64,000 nucleotides of DNA from Paraburkholderia caribensis (GTDB lineage Bacteria > Pseudomonadota > Gammaproteobacteria > Burkholderiales > Burkholderiaceae). The translations under genes were made by a program, and so were the position numbers. The notes below the pieces were generated by a model. It was given only the letters and a program-made list of their open reading frames with translations. It had not been told where the DNA came from and ran no database searches. The stretch's first letter is position 1. Each line of letters opens with the position of its first letter. Shown one piece after another: positions 7,777-18,120 of the stretch. The stretch is taken from positions 2,418,001 through 2,482,000 of the forward strand of contig NZ_CP026101.1 of the NCBI RefSeq assembly GCF_002902945.1. Reading direction: 5' to 3'.

Positions 7777-8523
7777 ATGACGAAAGTGGTTCTGATCACG
7801 GGCGCGAGCCGCGGCATCGGCCGCGCGACGGCCCGCATGCTCGGTGCACACGGCTGGTCGGTCGGCGTGAACTATGCCACCAATGAAGCGGCCGCCAGAC
7901 AGACGGCCGCCGAAGTCGGACGCGCAGGCGGCCACGCGCGCCTGATCGCGGGCGACGTCGCCGACGAAGCCCAGGTCATCGCGATGTTCGATGCAGTGGA
8001 GCATGCGTTTGGCCGCATCGACGCGCTCGTCAACAACGCGGGTATCGTCGCGCCTTCCATGCCGCTCGCCAACATGGACGCCACGCGCCTGAAGCGCATG
8101 TTCGACGTCAACGTATACGGCGCGTATCTGTGCGCGCGCGAGGCGGCGCGGCGCATGTCGAAAGATCGCGGCGGACATGGCGGCGTGATCGTGAATGTGT
8201 CGTCGGCGGCGTCGCGGCTCGGCTCGCCGAACGAATACGTCGATTACGCCGGCTCGAAAGGCGCAGTCGACACAATGACGATCGGCCTCGCGAAAGAACT
8301 CGGCCCGCAGGGCATCCGCGTGAACGCGGTGCGCCCCGGACTGATCGACACCGACATCCACGCGAGCGGCGGCCGTCCCGACCGCGCCGCGGTGCTCGGC
8401 GTGCAGACGCCGCTCGGCCGCCCGGGCACGGCCGACGAAGTCGCCGAAGCGATCGTCTGGTTGTTGAGCGATGCGTCGTCGTATGTGACGGGCGCGCTGC
8501 TGGATGTCAGCGCCGGCCGCTGA
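7777..8523 (+). CDS. Short-chain dehydrogenase/reductase (classical SDR)
   Basis: 248 residues, typical length for classical SDRs. Visible are the NAD(P)-binding TGASRGIGRA near the N-terminus, NNAG near residue 87, and the catalytic Ser (VNVSSAASR), Tyr and Lys (YAGSKGA). Arg and Asn after the first glycine motif suggest NADP preference, though this is weak. The substrate is unknown. It is the last gene of a plus-strand run with the TetR and LOG genes and ends six bases from the convergent DUF924 gene. RBS-like GAGAGG lies before the ATG. Confidence 0.9.
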   Translation: MTKVVLITGASRGIGRATARMLGAHGWSVGVNYATNEAAARQTAAEVGRAGGHARLIAGDVADEAQVIAMFDAVEHAFGRIDALVNNAGIVAPSMPLANMDATRLKRMFDVNVYGAYLCAREAARRMSKDRGGHGGVIVNVSSAASRLGSPNEYVDYAGSKGAVDTMTIGLAKELGPQGIRVNAVRPGLIDTDIHASGGRPDRAAVLGVQTPLGRPGTADEVAEAIVWLLSDASSYVTGALLDVSAGR

Positions 8524-8529
8524 GCCGAT

Positions 8530-9165
8530 CTAGAACGACGACCCGGGCTCACGCAAAAACGCGACCTCTTCCTCGCTCGACGAACGCCCGAGCAACGCAT
8601 TGCGATGCGGAAAGCGCCCGAAGCGCTCGACAATCTGTGCATGTCGCACAGCCGAGCGCGCATACGAAGGGTCCAGCCCCTGTGCTTCGAGCAGCGTGTA
8701 AAGCCGCACGCCTTCGCGCTGGCCTTCCACCGTCTCGACGTGCTCGAACGGAATGTACGCGAACGCGCGGTGATAGACGGTCGGCAGCAGGACGTCGCTG
8801 CCCTCTTCGATCATGCGGCGCGTGATGCTCAACGCCTGCGCGTCGCCGTCGTACATGCGCGCCGTGCGCCGATGACAGTTGCGCGTGAACTGGTCGAGCA
8901 CGATCACGAGCGCCAGCGAGCCGAGCGGCGTCGCGAGCCATGCGTCGAGTTCATGCGCCAGCGCCGCTTCGATCGACGCACCGAAACGCTCGCGCAGCAT
9001 CGCGTCGAACGCGTCGCTGCGTTTGAACCAGCGCTTCTGGTCCTTGCCATAGCCGTCCGAACCCGGCGTGCCGAACCAGCAATCCAGCACGTCGCGCGCG
9101 GTCGGATCGAGTGCCGCGTAGTCCGCTTCCGGCGAATACGCCGCCGCGTCGAAGCGCACGCTCAT
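8530..9165 (-). CDS. DUF924 family protein
   Basis: 211 residues. The conserved core of DUF924 is recognisable: VLDCWFGTPGSDGYGKD near the start, LALVIVLDQFTRNCHR in the middle and YIPFEHVE later, with the tail RFGRFPHRNALLGR. The fold is helical, TPR-like, and no function is established. Its ATG overlaps the TGA of the upstream alaX-like gene (shared ATGA at 9162-9165), so translation is probably coupled. The longer frame reaching 9270 lies within alaX and is ignored. Confidence 0.88.
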   Translation of the reverse strand: MSVRFDAAAYSPEADYAALDPTARDVLDCWFGTPGSDGYGKDQKRWFKRSDAFDAMLRERFGASIEAALAHELDAWLATPLGSLALVIVLDQFTRNCHRRTARMYDGDAQALSITRRMIEEGSDVLLPTVYHRAFAYIPFEHVETVEGQREGVRLYTLLEAQGLDPSYARSAVRHAQIVERFGRFPHRNALLGRSSSEEEVAFLREPGSSF

Positions 9166-9893
9166 GCGAATTCCAGCACGAGCCGCCGCGTGCGCGCGCT
9201 TTTCTTTTCCAGCTTCGCGACGCGCAGCGCACCGATCTCTTCCGTGTTGTGCACATGCGTCCCGCCGCACGGCTGCAGATCGACGCCTTCGATGCGCAGC
9301 AGCCGCACGCGCCCGAGGCCCATCGGCGGCTTCACGCTCATCGTGCGGACCAGTTCGGGGCGCGCCGCCATTTCATCGTCGGTGATCCATTGCGTCGCCA
9401 CGGCATGCGCGCCGCCCACCAGCTCCGCGAGCCGCGTTTCGACGAGTTCGCGCCCGATCGGCTCGACAGTCGCGAAGTCGAGGCGCGCGTAGTCGGACGT
9501 GATGCTGCAGCCATCGACGGGATACGGCAGCACCGCGCACATCAGGTGGCTCGCCGTGTGCAGGCGCATGTGCCGGTAGCGGCGCGTCCAGTCGATCTGC
9601 GCCGTCACCTTCCGGCCAACGGCAAGCTGCGCGAGCAGCGCCTCCTGGCCAGGCGCGGGAACGTGGACGGCGTCGTCAGGCGTCGCGCCTTCGAACTTCG
9701 CCTTACGTGTGTCAGCGATCTCGATACGCGTGCCGTCGGCGAGCGTCAACACGCCCGCGTCGCCCGCCTGGCCGCCGCCAAGGGGATAGAACACGGTTTG
9801 ATCGAGATGGATGCCCTGCTCGTCGAGCGCGGTGATGGTCGCGTCGCAGTGGGTCAGATAGGCGTCGTCGCGAAACAGCGCGCGCGTCGTCAT
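9162..9893 (-). CDS. Alanyl-tRNA editing protein, AlaX type
   Basis: 243 residues, matching medium-length AlaX. It contains the zinc ligands of the editing site: RLHTASHLM (HxxxH) and DLQPCGGTHVHNTEEIG (CxxxH). FYPLGGGQAGD near residue 35 is the glycine-rich motif shared with the C-terminal region of alanyl-tRNA synthetase. The enzyme hydrolyses Ser-tRNA(Ala), and perhaps Gly-tRNA(Ala), in the cytoplasm. It has no synthetase domain, so this is a free-standing editor. The start MTTRALFRDDAYL is preferred over the frame running upstream to 10277, which overlaps the haemoglobin gene. Confidence 0.9.
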   Translation of the reverse strand: MTTRALFRDDAYLTHCDATITALDEQGIHLDQTVFYPLGGGQAGDAGVLTLADGTRIEIADTRKAKFEGATPDDAVHVPAPGQEALLAQLAVGRKVTAQIDWTRRYRHMRLHTASHLMCAVLPYPVDGCSITSDYARLDFATVEPIGRELVETRLAELVGGAHAVATQWITDDEMAARPELVRTMSVKPPMGLGRVRLLRIEGVDLQPCGGTHVHNTEEIGALRVAKLEKKSARTRRLVLEFA

Positions 9894-10054
9894 GGGGAGT
9901 CTCCTTTGTGCCTGTGTCGAGCCAGCGGACATTATGCCGATGCCGCCATCGCCCGCCGCGTTCAGATCGAAGCGCTCCCGACCGAACTGTACCGGTCGCT
10001 CTGGCACGACGCTTTTACGACGCGCGACACTTCCGCTCGCGGTCGCGCAGCATG

Positions 10055-10465
10055 TCAGCCGGGATGATTGCGCATCCAGTCGGCCGTATCGAAGAACGAA
10101 TGCAGCAGGCGCTCTCGCAGCGGCTCGGGCAGGCCGACGTCTTCCATCGCCCACGCCATGCAGCGCAGCCACTGATCGCGTTCCACCGACGCAATCTGGA
10201 ACGGCAGATGCCGCGCGCGCAGACGCGGATGGCCGAAGCGGCTGATGTAATGATCCGGGCCGCCGAGCCAGCCGCACAGGAACCAGAACAGCTTGTCACG
10301 CGAGCCGTCGAGCGTCGGCGGATGCAGCTTGCGGATACCGGCGAAGTCGGCTTCGAGGTCCATCAGGTCGTAGAAACGGTCGACGATCTCGCGCACGCGC
10401 GCTTCGCCGCCCACCAGTTCGAAGGCGGTCGGCTGCGACGGCGCTTCGTCAATCGGATCAGTCAT
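10055..10465 (-). CDS. Group II truncated haemoglobin
   Basis: 136 residues, the usual size of 2-on-2 globins. FELVGGEARVREIVDRFYDLM opens the globin fold, and FGHPRLRARHLPF carries the proximal haem-binding region; DQWLRCMAWAM and the Trp near the end are typical of group II (TrHbO) members. Such proteins bind oxygen and often take part in nitric oxide or peroxide chemistry. It stands between the alaX gene (161 bp away) and a large permease gene. Clear family match, physiological role open. Confidence 0.9.
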   Translation of the reverse strand: MTDPIDEAPSQPTAFELVGGEARVREIVDRFYDLMDLEADFAGIRKLHPPTLDGSRDKLFWFLCGWLGGPDHYISRFGHPRLRARHLPFQIASVERDQWLRCMAWAMEDVGLPEPLRERLLHSFFDTADWMRNHPG

Positions 10466-10519
10466 ACGGGCAACTACACAGTCAAAGGAATGTCACGGCG
10501 GCGGACGCTGCCGCACGGA

Positions 10520-13141
10520 TCACGCGTCGCGCAACGATTGCAGCGCGGGCCGCGTCAGCACATGCCGCAGGCTGAGCCAGCCGCCGACGGCGGCGCACAC
10601 CACGCCCGCCGCAACGCCCGCTGGCAGGAGCCACGGGTTGAAATTGATCGAAAAATCGAACACGCGCGAGGCGAGCACGAAACCGATCAGCTGCGAGCCG
10701 ATCGCCGCCATCAGCCCCGACAGAGCGCCGACCACGACGAACTCCGCGACCTGCACCGCACGCACCTGCGCGTGCGACGCGCCGAGCGCGCGCAGCAGCG
10801 CGGATTCTCGCATACGCTCGTCGCGCGTGCCCGCGAGCGCGGCGTACAGCACCAGCACGCCCGCGAACAGCGTGAAGCCGAACAGGAACTGCACGGCGCC
10901 GATCACCTGGCCGATCACGCGCTGCACCTGCGCGAGAATGGGCGCGGTGTCGATCGCGGTGAGATTCGGATACTGGCCGATCAGCCCGTCGATCACGGCG
11001 CGTTGCCCCGGCGGCACATGGAAGCTCGTGATGAAGGTGGCCGGATAGTCCTTCAGCGCGGCAGGCGGCATCACGACGAAGAAGTTGACCTTGAACGAAC
11101 CCCAGTCGAGCTTGCGCACGCTCGTCACGGGCGCGTCGACCTGCAGGCCCGTCACGTCGAAGCGCAGCGTGTCGCCGACCTTCACCTTGAGAATCTTCGC
11201 GAGGCCCTGTTCGATCGAAATCTGCGGCGTGGTCGCGTTGCCGTACCACGCGCCCGATACGATCCGGTTGTCGTCCGGCAACTGCGTCGTGTACGACAGG
11301 TTGAACTCGCGATCCACCAGCCGCCGCGCATCCTCGCTCTTGAAGTCGTCGGGATTGACGGGCTTGCCGTTGATCGCGATCAGGCGGCCGCGCACCATCG
11401 GCGCAAGCTCGACGCCGGGAAAACCGTGCGCCGACAGATAGTGCGTGACGAGATCGCGCTGATCGGGCTGGATGTCGATGATGAACTCGTTCGGCGCGTC
11501 GGGCGGCGTCGAGCGTTGCCAGCCTTCGATCAGATCGTTGCGCGTCATCGCGATCAGCAGCAGGCACATCAGGCCGATCGCGAGCGCGGTGATCTGCAGC
11601 GCGCTCGAATTCGCGCGGCGCTCCAGCGACGCAAGCGCATAGCGCCAGCCAATGCCGATATGAAACCGCTCGCTGCGCACGACGCGCGCGGCGCCCCACA
11701 GCGCCAGACGCGCGATCAGTGCGAACAGCAGCAGCCCGCCCGCGAAGCCCCCCGCGACAATCCCGCCGAGCTTCAGTTCACCCGCGGCGAGAATCAACAG
11801 CCCCGCGAACAGCACGATGCCGAGCGCGTACGCCGCCCACGCGGTGCGCCCTTCCTCGCCCCACTCGCGGCGCAGCACGCGCACGGGCGGCACACGCGTC
11901 AACGGCAACAGCGGCGGCAGCGCGAAACCGACCAGCAGCACCAGACCAGCGGCGATGCCCTCGAGCGCGGGCCAGACAGTCGGATACGGCAACGACACGT
12001 CGATCAGACTGCCAAGCCACCAGAACAGCGCGAGATGCCCGCCGAAGCCGAGCACCACGCCCGCCATCCCGCCGACCAGACCCAGTCCCGCGAATTCGAA
12101 CAGGAACAGCGCGCGCAAGGTGCGCTGGCTTGCGCCGAGGCAGCGCATCGCCGCGCAGCTGTCCAGATGCCGCCGCATGTAGCGATGCGCGGCCATCGCG
12201 ATCGCGACGGCGGCAAGCAGCGCCGTCAGCAGCGACACGAGCGTGAGGAAGTGGCTCGCACGGTCGAGCGTCTGACGCACCTGCGGCTGGCCGTCCTGCA
12301 ACGACTCCAGCGCGTAGCCGCGCATCTTGCCGTTGTCGACGCGCTCGTGCGCCCACTTCGCAAATTCCGCGACCGGCTCGTCGCCGCCCGCCACCAGCAG
12401 CCGGTACGTGACGCGGCTGCCGTAGCCCGTCAGTCCCGTCGACGCGAGATCGTCGGCGCGCATCATCAGGCGCGGCGAGAAATTGACGAACGCGAAGCCG
12501 CGATCCAGCTCGCGTGTGATCAAGGCGCCGATCGTGAAATCGCGCCCACCCACTTTCACCTTGTCGCCGATGCGCGCTTTCAGCGCATCGAGCATCTGCT
12601 GGTCGACCCACACCTCGCCGGGCGGCGGGATGCCGCGCACCTCGCGATCGGGTGCGCCCGCCGCCAGCGCGATCTTCAGTTCGCCGCGCAGCGGATAGCC
12701 CGCCGACACCGCCTTCACCGCCGCGAGCCGGGAGACGGGGGTAGGTACGGTCGAGTTGACCATGCTGGGGAAGATCGCCGTCGTCGCCGTGTCGAGGCCG
12801 AGCGCTTTGGCCTTGTCAGCGAATTGCGGATCGACGGGATGGTCGGAGCGGACGATGAAATCGGCGGCGATCATGCGCCGCGCATCGCGCTCGAGTCCCT
12901 GATGCAACCTGTCGGCCAGAAAGCCGACGCTAGACAGCGCCGCGACGGCCAGTACCAGCGCGAGCAGCAACATGGTCAGCTCGCCCGCGCGCCAGTCGCG
13001 CGCCGTCATGCGCAGCGACTGATGCAGCAGATGACCCAGCGACAGCCGGTGTGCGGGCGCGCGCCGCGCATGGCGCTCACGCGGGGATTCGGGCGGAAGC
13101 TCGGGCGGAGCCTCGGTGGTGACGCGTTCGGCTTCGCTCAA
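10520..13141 (-). CDS. Large FtsX-type ABC transporter permease (YbbP-like)
   Basis: 873 residues from a TTG start at 13141, or 829 from the ATG at 13009. It has one membrane segment near the N-terminus (MLLLALVLAVAALSSVGFLA), a long periplasmic domain, a cluster of membrane helices in the middle, a second periplasmic domain and three C-terminal helices with the FtsX motif LRALGASHAQVRAVQ. Proteins of this class work with a separate ATPase (LolD/YbbA-like) and often move lipids or envelope proteins. No ATPase gene is next to it here. The TTG start is preferred because family members usually have about 15-20 residues before RDWRAGEL, and the TTG overlaps the stop of the DUF4126 gene. Confidence 0.85.
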   Translation of the reverse strand: MSEAERVTTEAPPELPPESPRERHARRAPAHRLSLGHLLHQSLRMTARDWRAGELTMLLLALVLAVAALSSVGFLADRLHQGLERDARRMIAADFIVRSDHPVDPQFADKAKALGLDTATTAIFPSMVNSTVPTPVSRLAAVKAVSAGYPLRGELKIALAAGAPDREVRGIPPPGEVWVDQQMLDALKARIGDKVKVGGRDFTIGALITRELDRGFAFVNFSPRLMMRADDLASTGLTGYGSRVTYRLLVAGGDEPVAEFAKWAHERVDNGKMRGYALESLQDGQPQVRQTLDRASHFLTLVSLLTALLAAVAIAMAAHRYMRRHLDSCAAMRCLGASQRTLRALFLFEFAGLGLVGGMAGVVLGFGGHLALFWWLGSLIDVSLPYPTVWPALEGIAAGLVLLVGFALPPLLPLTRVPPVRVLRREWGEEGRTAWAAYALGIVLFAGLLILAAGELKLGGIVAGGFAGGLLLFALIARLALWGAARVVRSERFHIGIGWRYALASLERRANSSALQITALAIGLMCLLLIAMTRNDLIEGWQRSTPPDAPNEFIIDIQPDQRDLVTHYLSAHGFPGVELAPMVRGRLIAINGKPVNPDDFKSEDARRLVDREFNLSYTTQLPDDNRIVSGAWYGNATTPQISIEQGLAKILKVKVGDTLRFDVTGLQVDAPVTSVRKLDWGSFKVNFFVVMPPAALKDYPATFITSFHVPPGQRAVIDGLIGQYPNLTAIDTAPILAQVQRVIGQVIGAVQFLFGFTLFAGVLVLYAALAGTRDERMRESALLRALGASHAQVRAVQVAEFVVVGALSGLMAAIGSQLIGFVLASRVFDFSINFNPWLLPAGVAAGVVCAAVGGWLSLRHVLTRPALQSLRDA

Positions 13142-13749
13142 TCGTGACGGCTCCGCGCGAGTCGCGACACCATATGCGTCGCCATGCCGCGGAAGCCGCC
13201 CTGCACGCCGCGCCACAGACGCGGCAGCGCCCAGCTCGCGAGCACGAGAAAGCCGACCAGCAAGACGAGAAACAGCACGGGTACGAACAGCGCGAGCAGC
13301 AATCCGCCGAACACGAGCCCGTCCTCCGCCGACGACGTGACGACATTGGACACCGGTTCCGGCGACAGATTGATCAGGGCCCGCGTGCCCGCCTTCGTCA
13401 GATGCGACGCGCCGGCGAGCGTGCCGCCAGCCAGCGCCGCGACCGTCATCAGCGCCGGATCGGCGTGGCCGAGCGCGCCGACGGCCAGCATGGCGCCCGC
13501 CGGAATGCGGATGAAGGTGTGGACGGCATCCCACAGCGAATCGAACGCGGGAATCTTGTCGGCGAGGAATTCGGCGAGCGTCAGGACGGCTGCCGCGCCG
13601 ATCACCCACGGCGACTGCAGCACGGACAGCGTATCGGGAAGATGGATGAAACCGGCGCGCCCGAACACGCCCGCGATCAGCACGGTCAGATAAAGGCGCA
13701 AGCCACTGCCCCAGGAGAGGCCGGCTGCAAGCGAAAGAGGTTCAAGCAT
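13138..13749 (-). CDS. DUF4126 family membrane protein
   Basis: 203 residues with five or six hydrophobic segments. The start LSLAAGLSWGSGLRLYLTVLI and the segments FIRIPAGAMLAVGAL and AGGTLAGASHLTKAGTRALIN are as expected for DUF4126. Function unknown. The stop overlaps the TTG start of the downstream permease gene (13138-13141), suggesting coupled translation and perhaps a joint role. MLEPLS at 13749 is chosen over an ATG seven codons earlier. Confidence 0.83.
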   Translation of the reverse strand: MLEPLSLAAGLSWGSGLRLYLTVLIAGVFGRAGFIHLPDTLSVLQSPWVIGAAAVLTLAEFLADKIPAFDSLWDAVHTFIRIPAGAMLAVGALGHADPALMTVAALAGGTLAGASHLTKAGTRALINLSPEPVSNVVTSSAEDGLVFGGLLLALFVPVLFLVLLVGFLVLASWALPRLWRGVQGGFRGMATHMVSRLARSRHD

Positions 13750-14004
13750 GGCCGCCTCCGAGGCGCGCATAGCGTGCCGTCAGTTCCGGCGGCTGTGCCA
13801 TGAGACGGTGGGAAGCGCCAGTGGCTCCGCCCGCCGAAGCCGCCGGACCCGCGCATCAAGGCCGCGCGGAGCAATTTCAGGGTGATTTCCGTCTCATTAT
13901 AGCCACGTCAATCCGCCGACCGCACGGCGGCGCCGCGGTTTGTAGCGTGATTGCGGCAATTTTCAGACGAATGGCGCGCTTTGACGGCCCCGGCGGCCGC
14001 CCCG

Positions 14005-14325
14005 TCAATGCCCAGACGACAGCTTCAGTCCGATCAGGCCGACGACGATCAGCAGGGCGCTGCCGACGCGCGCCGCCGTCACCGCCTCGCCCATCATCAC
14101 GATGCCGAAAATGAATGCGCCGACCGCGCCGATGCCCGTCCAGACGGCGTAGGCCGTGCCGAGCGGCAACTGGCGCATGGCCATCGCAAGCAGCACGAAG
14201 CTGCCGAGCGCCGTCACGATGGTGAAGACAGACGGCCAGAAGCGGGTGAAACCTTCGGATGTCTTGAGACCGGCCGCCCACGCGACTTCCAGCAAACCGG
14301 CGATAAAAAGGAGAATCCAGGACAT
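14005..14325 (-). CDS. gdx: SMR-family guanidinium exporter (Gdx/SugE)
   Basis: 106 residues, four membrane helices. MSWILLFIAGLLEVAWAAGL carries the essential Glu of the first helix, and GLKTSEGFTRFWPS with WTGIGAVGAFIFG is the SugE/Gdx subgroup pattern rather than EmrE. Gdx exports guanidinium in exchange for protons as an antiparallel dimer. A guanidine-II riboswitch lies immediately upstream in the leader, which independently supports this substrate. The start at 14325 follows the riboswitch and a GGGAG ribosome site. Older annotations call it a quaternary ammonium resistance protein. Confidence 0.93.
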   Translation of the reverse strand: MSWILLFIAGLLEVAWAAGLKTSEGFTRFWPSVFTIVTALGSFVLLAMAMRQLPLGTAYAVWTGIGAVGAFIFGIVMMGEAVTAARVGSALLIVVGLIGLKLSSGH

Positions 14326-14347
14326 GAGACGAACTCCCAATGAAGAT

Positions 14348-14391
14348 GGGGCCGTCCCCGTTGAAAGCGGATGCAGCAAGGTCGTCCTTGC
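14348..14391 (-). promoter_or_regulatory. Guanidine-II (mini-ykkC) riboswitch
   Basis: Read on the minus strand, two short hairpins with ACGR loops follow each other: GCAAGG-ACGA-CCTTGC (14376-14391), then GGGG-ACGG-CCCC (14348-14359), joined by a 16-base linker. This is the defining architecture of the guanidine-II class, where the two loops dock and bind guanidinium. The second hairpin is followed after a few bases by the GGGAG ribosome site of the exporter gene, so ligand binding probably frees or masks translation initiation. Confidence 0.9.
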
Positions 14392-14488
14392 CGTGCGTCA
14401 TCATATCAAAATGGACCGGTTTTCGCCGCTCCTTCATACCTGATCCGATATAACGCGACGCCATGCCGCGCCCTGTCGCGCCGAATCG

Positions 14489-15183
<695 letters not shown>

Positions 15184-15187
<4 letters not shown>

Positions 15188-18057
15188 GAGTGGGTATTCG
15201 GATGCGTGTCGGCTTGTTGTCGGTGAAGCGAAGGGGCGTCCGGGTTTGCGTCCACTTCGGGGTCCGCTTCGGGGTCCACCTCGCCCGCAGCGTCGTCGTC
15301 GAGGACGTCGGGCACGGGCGGCGGCGTTTCGATGGGCAGCGTGAACCAGAAGCGCGCGCCTTCGACGCGGCCATCGGCGGCGACGCGGTTGGCCGCGCCG
15401 ATTCTACCGCCATGCGCCTCGGCGATCGCGCGGCAGATCGCAAGTCCGAGGCCGATGCCCGGCTTCGCCGATTCCTTTTCGCCGCGCGTGAACTTCTCGA
15501 AGATGCGCGCTTCCATGCCAGGCGGCAAGCCCGGTCCGGTGTCGTCGACGGTCACGCGCACGAACGGCTTGCCGTTCTCGTCGATACGCTGCGCGCCGAT
15601 CGTCAACGGCGTGTCGGGCGGCACGTACTTCGCCGCGTTCTCGAACAGGTTCGCGAAGAGCCGCTCGAGCAGCACGGCGTCGAGCTGCAGCAACGGCAGA
15701 TCGGCGGGCAGCGATACCTGCACGGGATGACGCGCAAGCGTGCGCCGGCAGTCGCGCAGCGCCGAGCCGACCGTCTCTTCGAGCAGCGACCATTGCCGGT
15801 TCAGCTTCAGGCTGCCCGCCTGCAGGCGCGCCATGTCGAGCAGATTCGTGACGATGCCCGTCATGCGCAGCGCTTCTTCATGGATCGCGTCGACGAGTTC
15901 GCCTTGCGCCGCGTTGCCCGCCTCGCGCGGCTGGCCGGCGAGCATCGACGAAAAGCCGACGATCGCCGTGAGCGGCGTGCGCAGATCGTGCGAGATCGCG
16001 GACAGCAGCGAGTTGCGCAGCCGCTCGGACTCCATGTTAACGAGCGCATCGCGGGCGATGTCGACGTAATGCACGCGCTCCAGGGCGAGCGCGATTTGCG
16101 CGGCGAACGCGTCGAGCATGCGCTGCTGCTCGGGCACGTCGAGTTCGCGCTCGTCCCGCATCGCGACGGCCAGCACGCCGCGTGTGCGCATCGGCGCGCG
16201 CAGCGGCAGATAGAGCGCCTTCGCGGCGGGCAGCGTGTCGGTGCCGTGGCCCGCGGGCTTCTGCTGGTCATACACCCACTGGCCGACATCGACGTCGAGC
16301 GCGGCGGCTTCGAGCATGATGGTTTCGTCGGGATCGTCGACCTTCTGCTTCACCTGGTCCGCGCTGTCGGGCAACAACACCGCGACGCGCGCGCGAAACA
16401 CCTCGCTCACATGACGGCTGCCGATGCCGACGATCTGCTCCGTCGTCAGCGCCGCCGCCAGTTCGCGCGCCATTGCGTACATCGCGCTGGTGCGCTGCTC
16501 GCGCCTGCGCGCGACGCTGGCTTCGCGGCGCAGGCTCGACGTCAGATGGCCGATCACGAGCGATGTCAGCAGCATGCCGATGAAGGTCAACAGGTATTGC
16601 GTGTCCGACACCGACAACGACATGCGCGGCGGCACGAAGAAGAAATCGAACGCGGCGACGGACAGGAACGACAGCATCACGCCAGGCCCGCGTCCCAGCT
16701 TCACGGCCGTGAAGATCACGCCGAGCAGATACAGCATCACGAGGTTCGCGAGATCGATGCGGTCGATCAGCTGGCTTGCGATCAGCGTCACGCCCGCGCA
16801 GATCGCGACCGCCCATGCGTAATTGCGCGGCGGCGAACGACGCTCGCGCGCCGCGACCAGCGCGTCGCGCCACGCGCGCCCTTCTTCGTCGGCGTGGCGT
16901 TCGCGGGTCGCTCCTGCTTCGTCGCTGCTGGCGCGGATCAGCGTGAGATCGAGGTCGCTCGCGCGTTCCGCGAGGCGCTCGCCGAACGGGCGGCGTAACC
17001 AGCGCGCGAGGCCGGTGGCGGATGAGCCGCCTGCTATCAGCTTCGAGACGTTGCGCACGCGGGCGTAGCCGATCAAGGTCGAGACGGCGTCGGCGCCCGC
17101 GAGCGTCGCCGTTTCCGCGCCGAGGTCGGCGGCGAGCTTGAGCGCGTCGAGCGTGCGTTCGCGGCGAGCGTCGGAGAGCCGTTGCAGCCTGGGTGTTTCG
17201 ACGTAGACGGCGATCCAGTCCGCCTTCAGGCTCGCCGCGAGACGTGCGGCTGCGCGCACCAGCAGTGGCGCCTCGGGGCCGGGCCCTACGCACACGAGGA
17301 GCCGTTCGCGGGCCTGCCAGATGCGCTGGATCGAGCGATCGGCGCGGTATTCACGCATTTGCGCATCGACGCGGTCGGCCGTGCGGCGCAGCGCCAGTTC
17401 GCGCAACGCGATCAGATTGCCCTTGCGGAAGAAGTTGCGCACGGCGCGCTCGGCCTGTTGCGGCATATAGACCTTGCCGTCGCGCAGGCGGTCGAGCAGT
17501 TCTTCGGCGGGCAGGTCGACGAGCGTGACTTCGTCGGCGCGGTCGAAGACGCGGTCAGGGACTGTCTCCCATACGCGGATGCCGGTGATCTGGCCGACTA
17601 CGTCGTTGAGGCTTTCGAGGTGCTGGACGTTGACGGTGGTGTAGACGTCGATGCCGGCATCGAGGAGTTCGTAGACGTCCTGCCAGCGTTTGGCGTGGCG
17701 TGCGCCCGGGACGTTCGAGTGGGCGAGTTCGTCGACGAGGATCAGTTGCGGTTTGCGCGCGAGCGCGGCGTCTAGGTCGAATTCGCCTAGCAGGCGGCCG
17801 CGGTATTCGATGCGCGCGAGCGGCAGCACGTCGAGGTCTTCGAGCAGCGCTGCTGTTTCGTTGCGGCCATGGGTTTCCGCTATTCCTACGACTACGTCGA
17901 TGTGTTCTTCTTTTCGGCGACGTGCTGCTTGAAGCATTGCATATGTCTTGCCGACGCCGGCCGATGCGCCGAAAAAAATCTTCAGCTTGCCACGTTGGCG
18001 TTTTTCTTCTTCGCGCTGGAGTTTGTCGAGGAGTTCGTCGGGGTCGGGGCGGGGCAT
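15184..18057 (-). CDS. kdpD: Sensor histidine kinase KdpD
   Basis: 957 residues. Domains in order: KdpD N-terminal nucleotide-binding domain with GASAGVGKT near residue 30 and ILVDELAHSN near 105; a universal-stress-like domain; four membrane segments around 400-500; a GAF-like region; HisKA with phosphorylated His near 690 (AISHDLRTPLTAI); and HATPase with NLFENAAKY and DDTGPGLPPG. The C-terminal 40 residues are acidic and Asp/Pro-rich. It senses low potassium or high osmolarity and phosphorylates KdpE. It is separated from kdpC by repeat copy C (about 0.8 kb), so it may not be read only from the kdpFABC promoter. No clear ribosome site precedes the ATG. Its first 400 bases share the strand skew of the repeat flank. 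Confidence 0.96.
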
Positions 18058-18120
18058 GGTGTTGGGTTTGGGGGTTTTGCACTTCCGTGCGGGTATGGTG
18101 ACATGGTTTTTTTGTTTTTT

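Noticed and set aside
9908..13147. 1079-residue plus-strand open frame opposite the FtsX-type permease
   Set aside because: Shadow frame caused by high GC at third positions; Arg/Gln/His-rich, no domain, while the minus-strand protein has clear helices and motifs.
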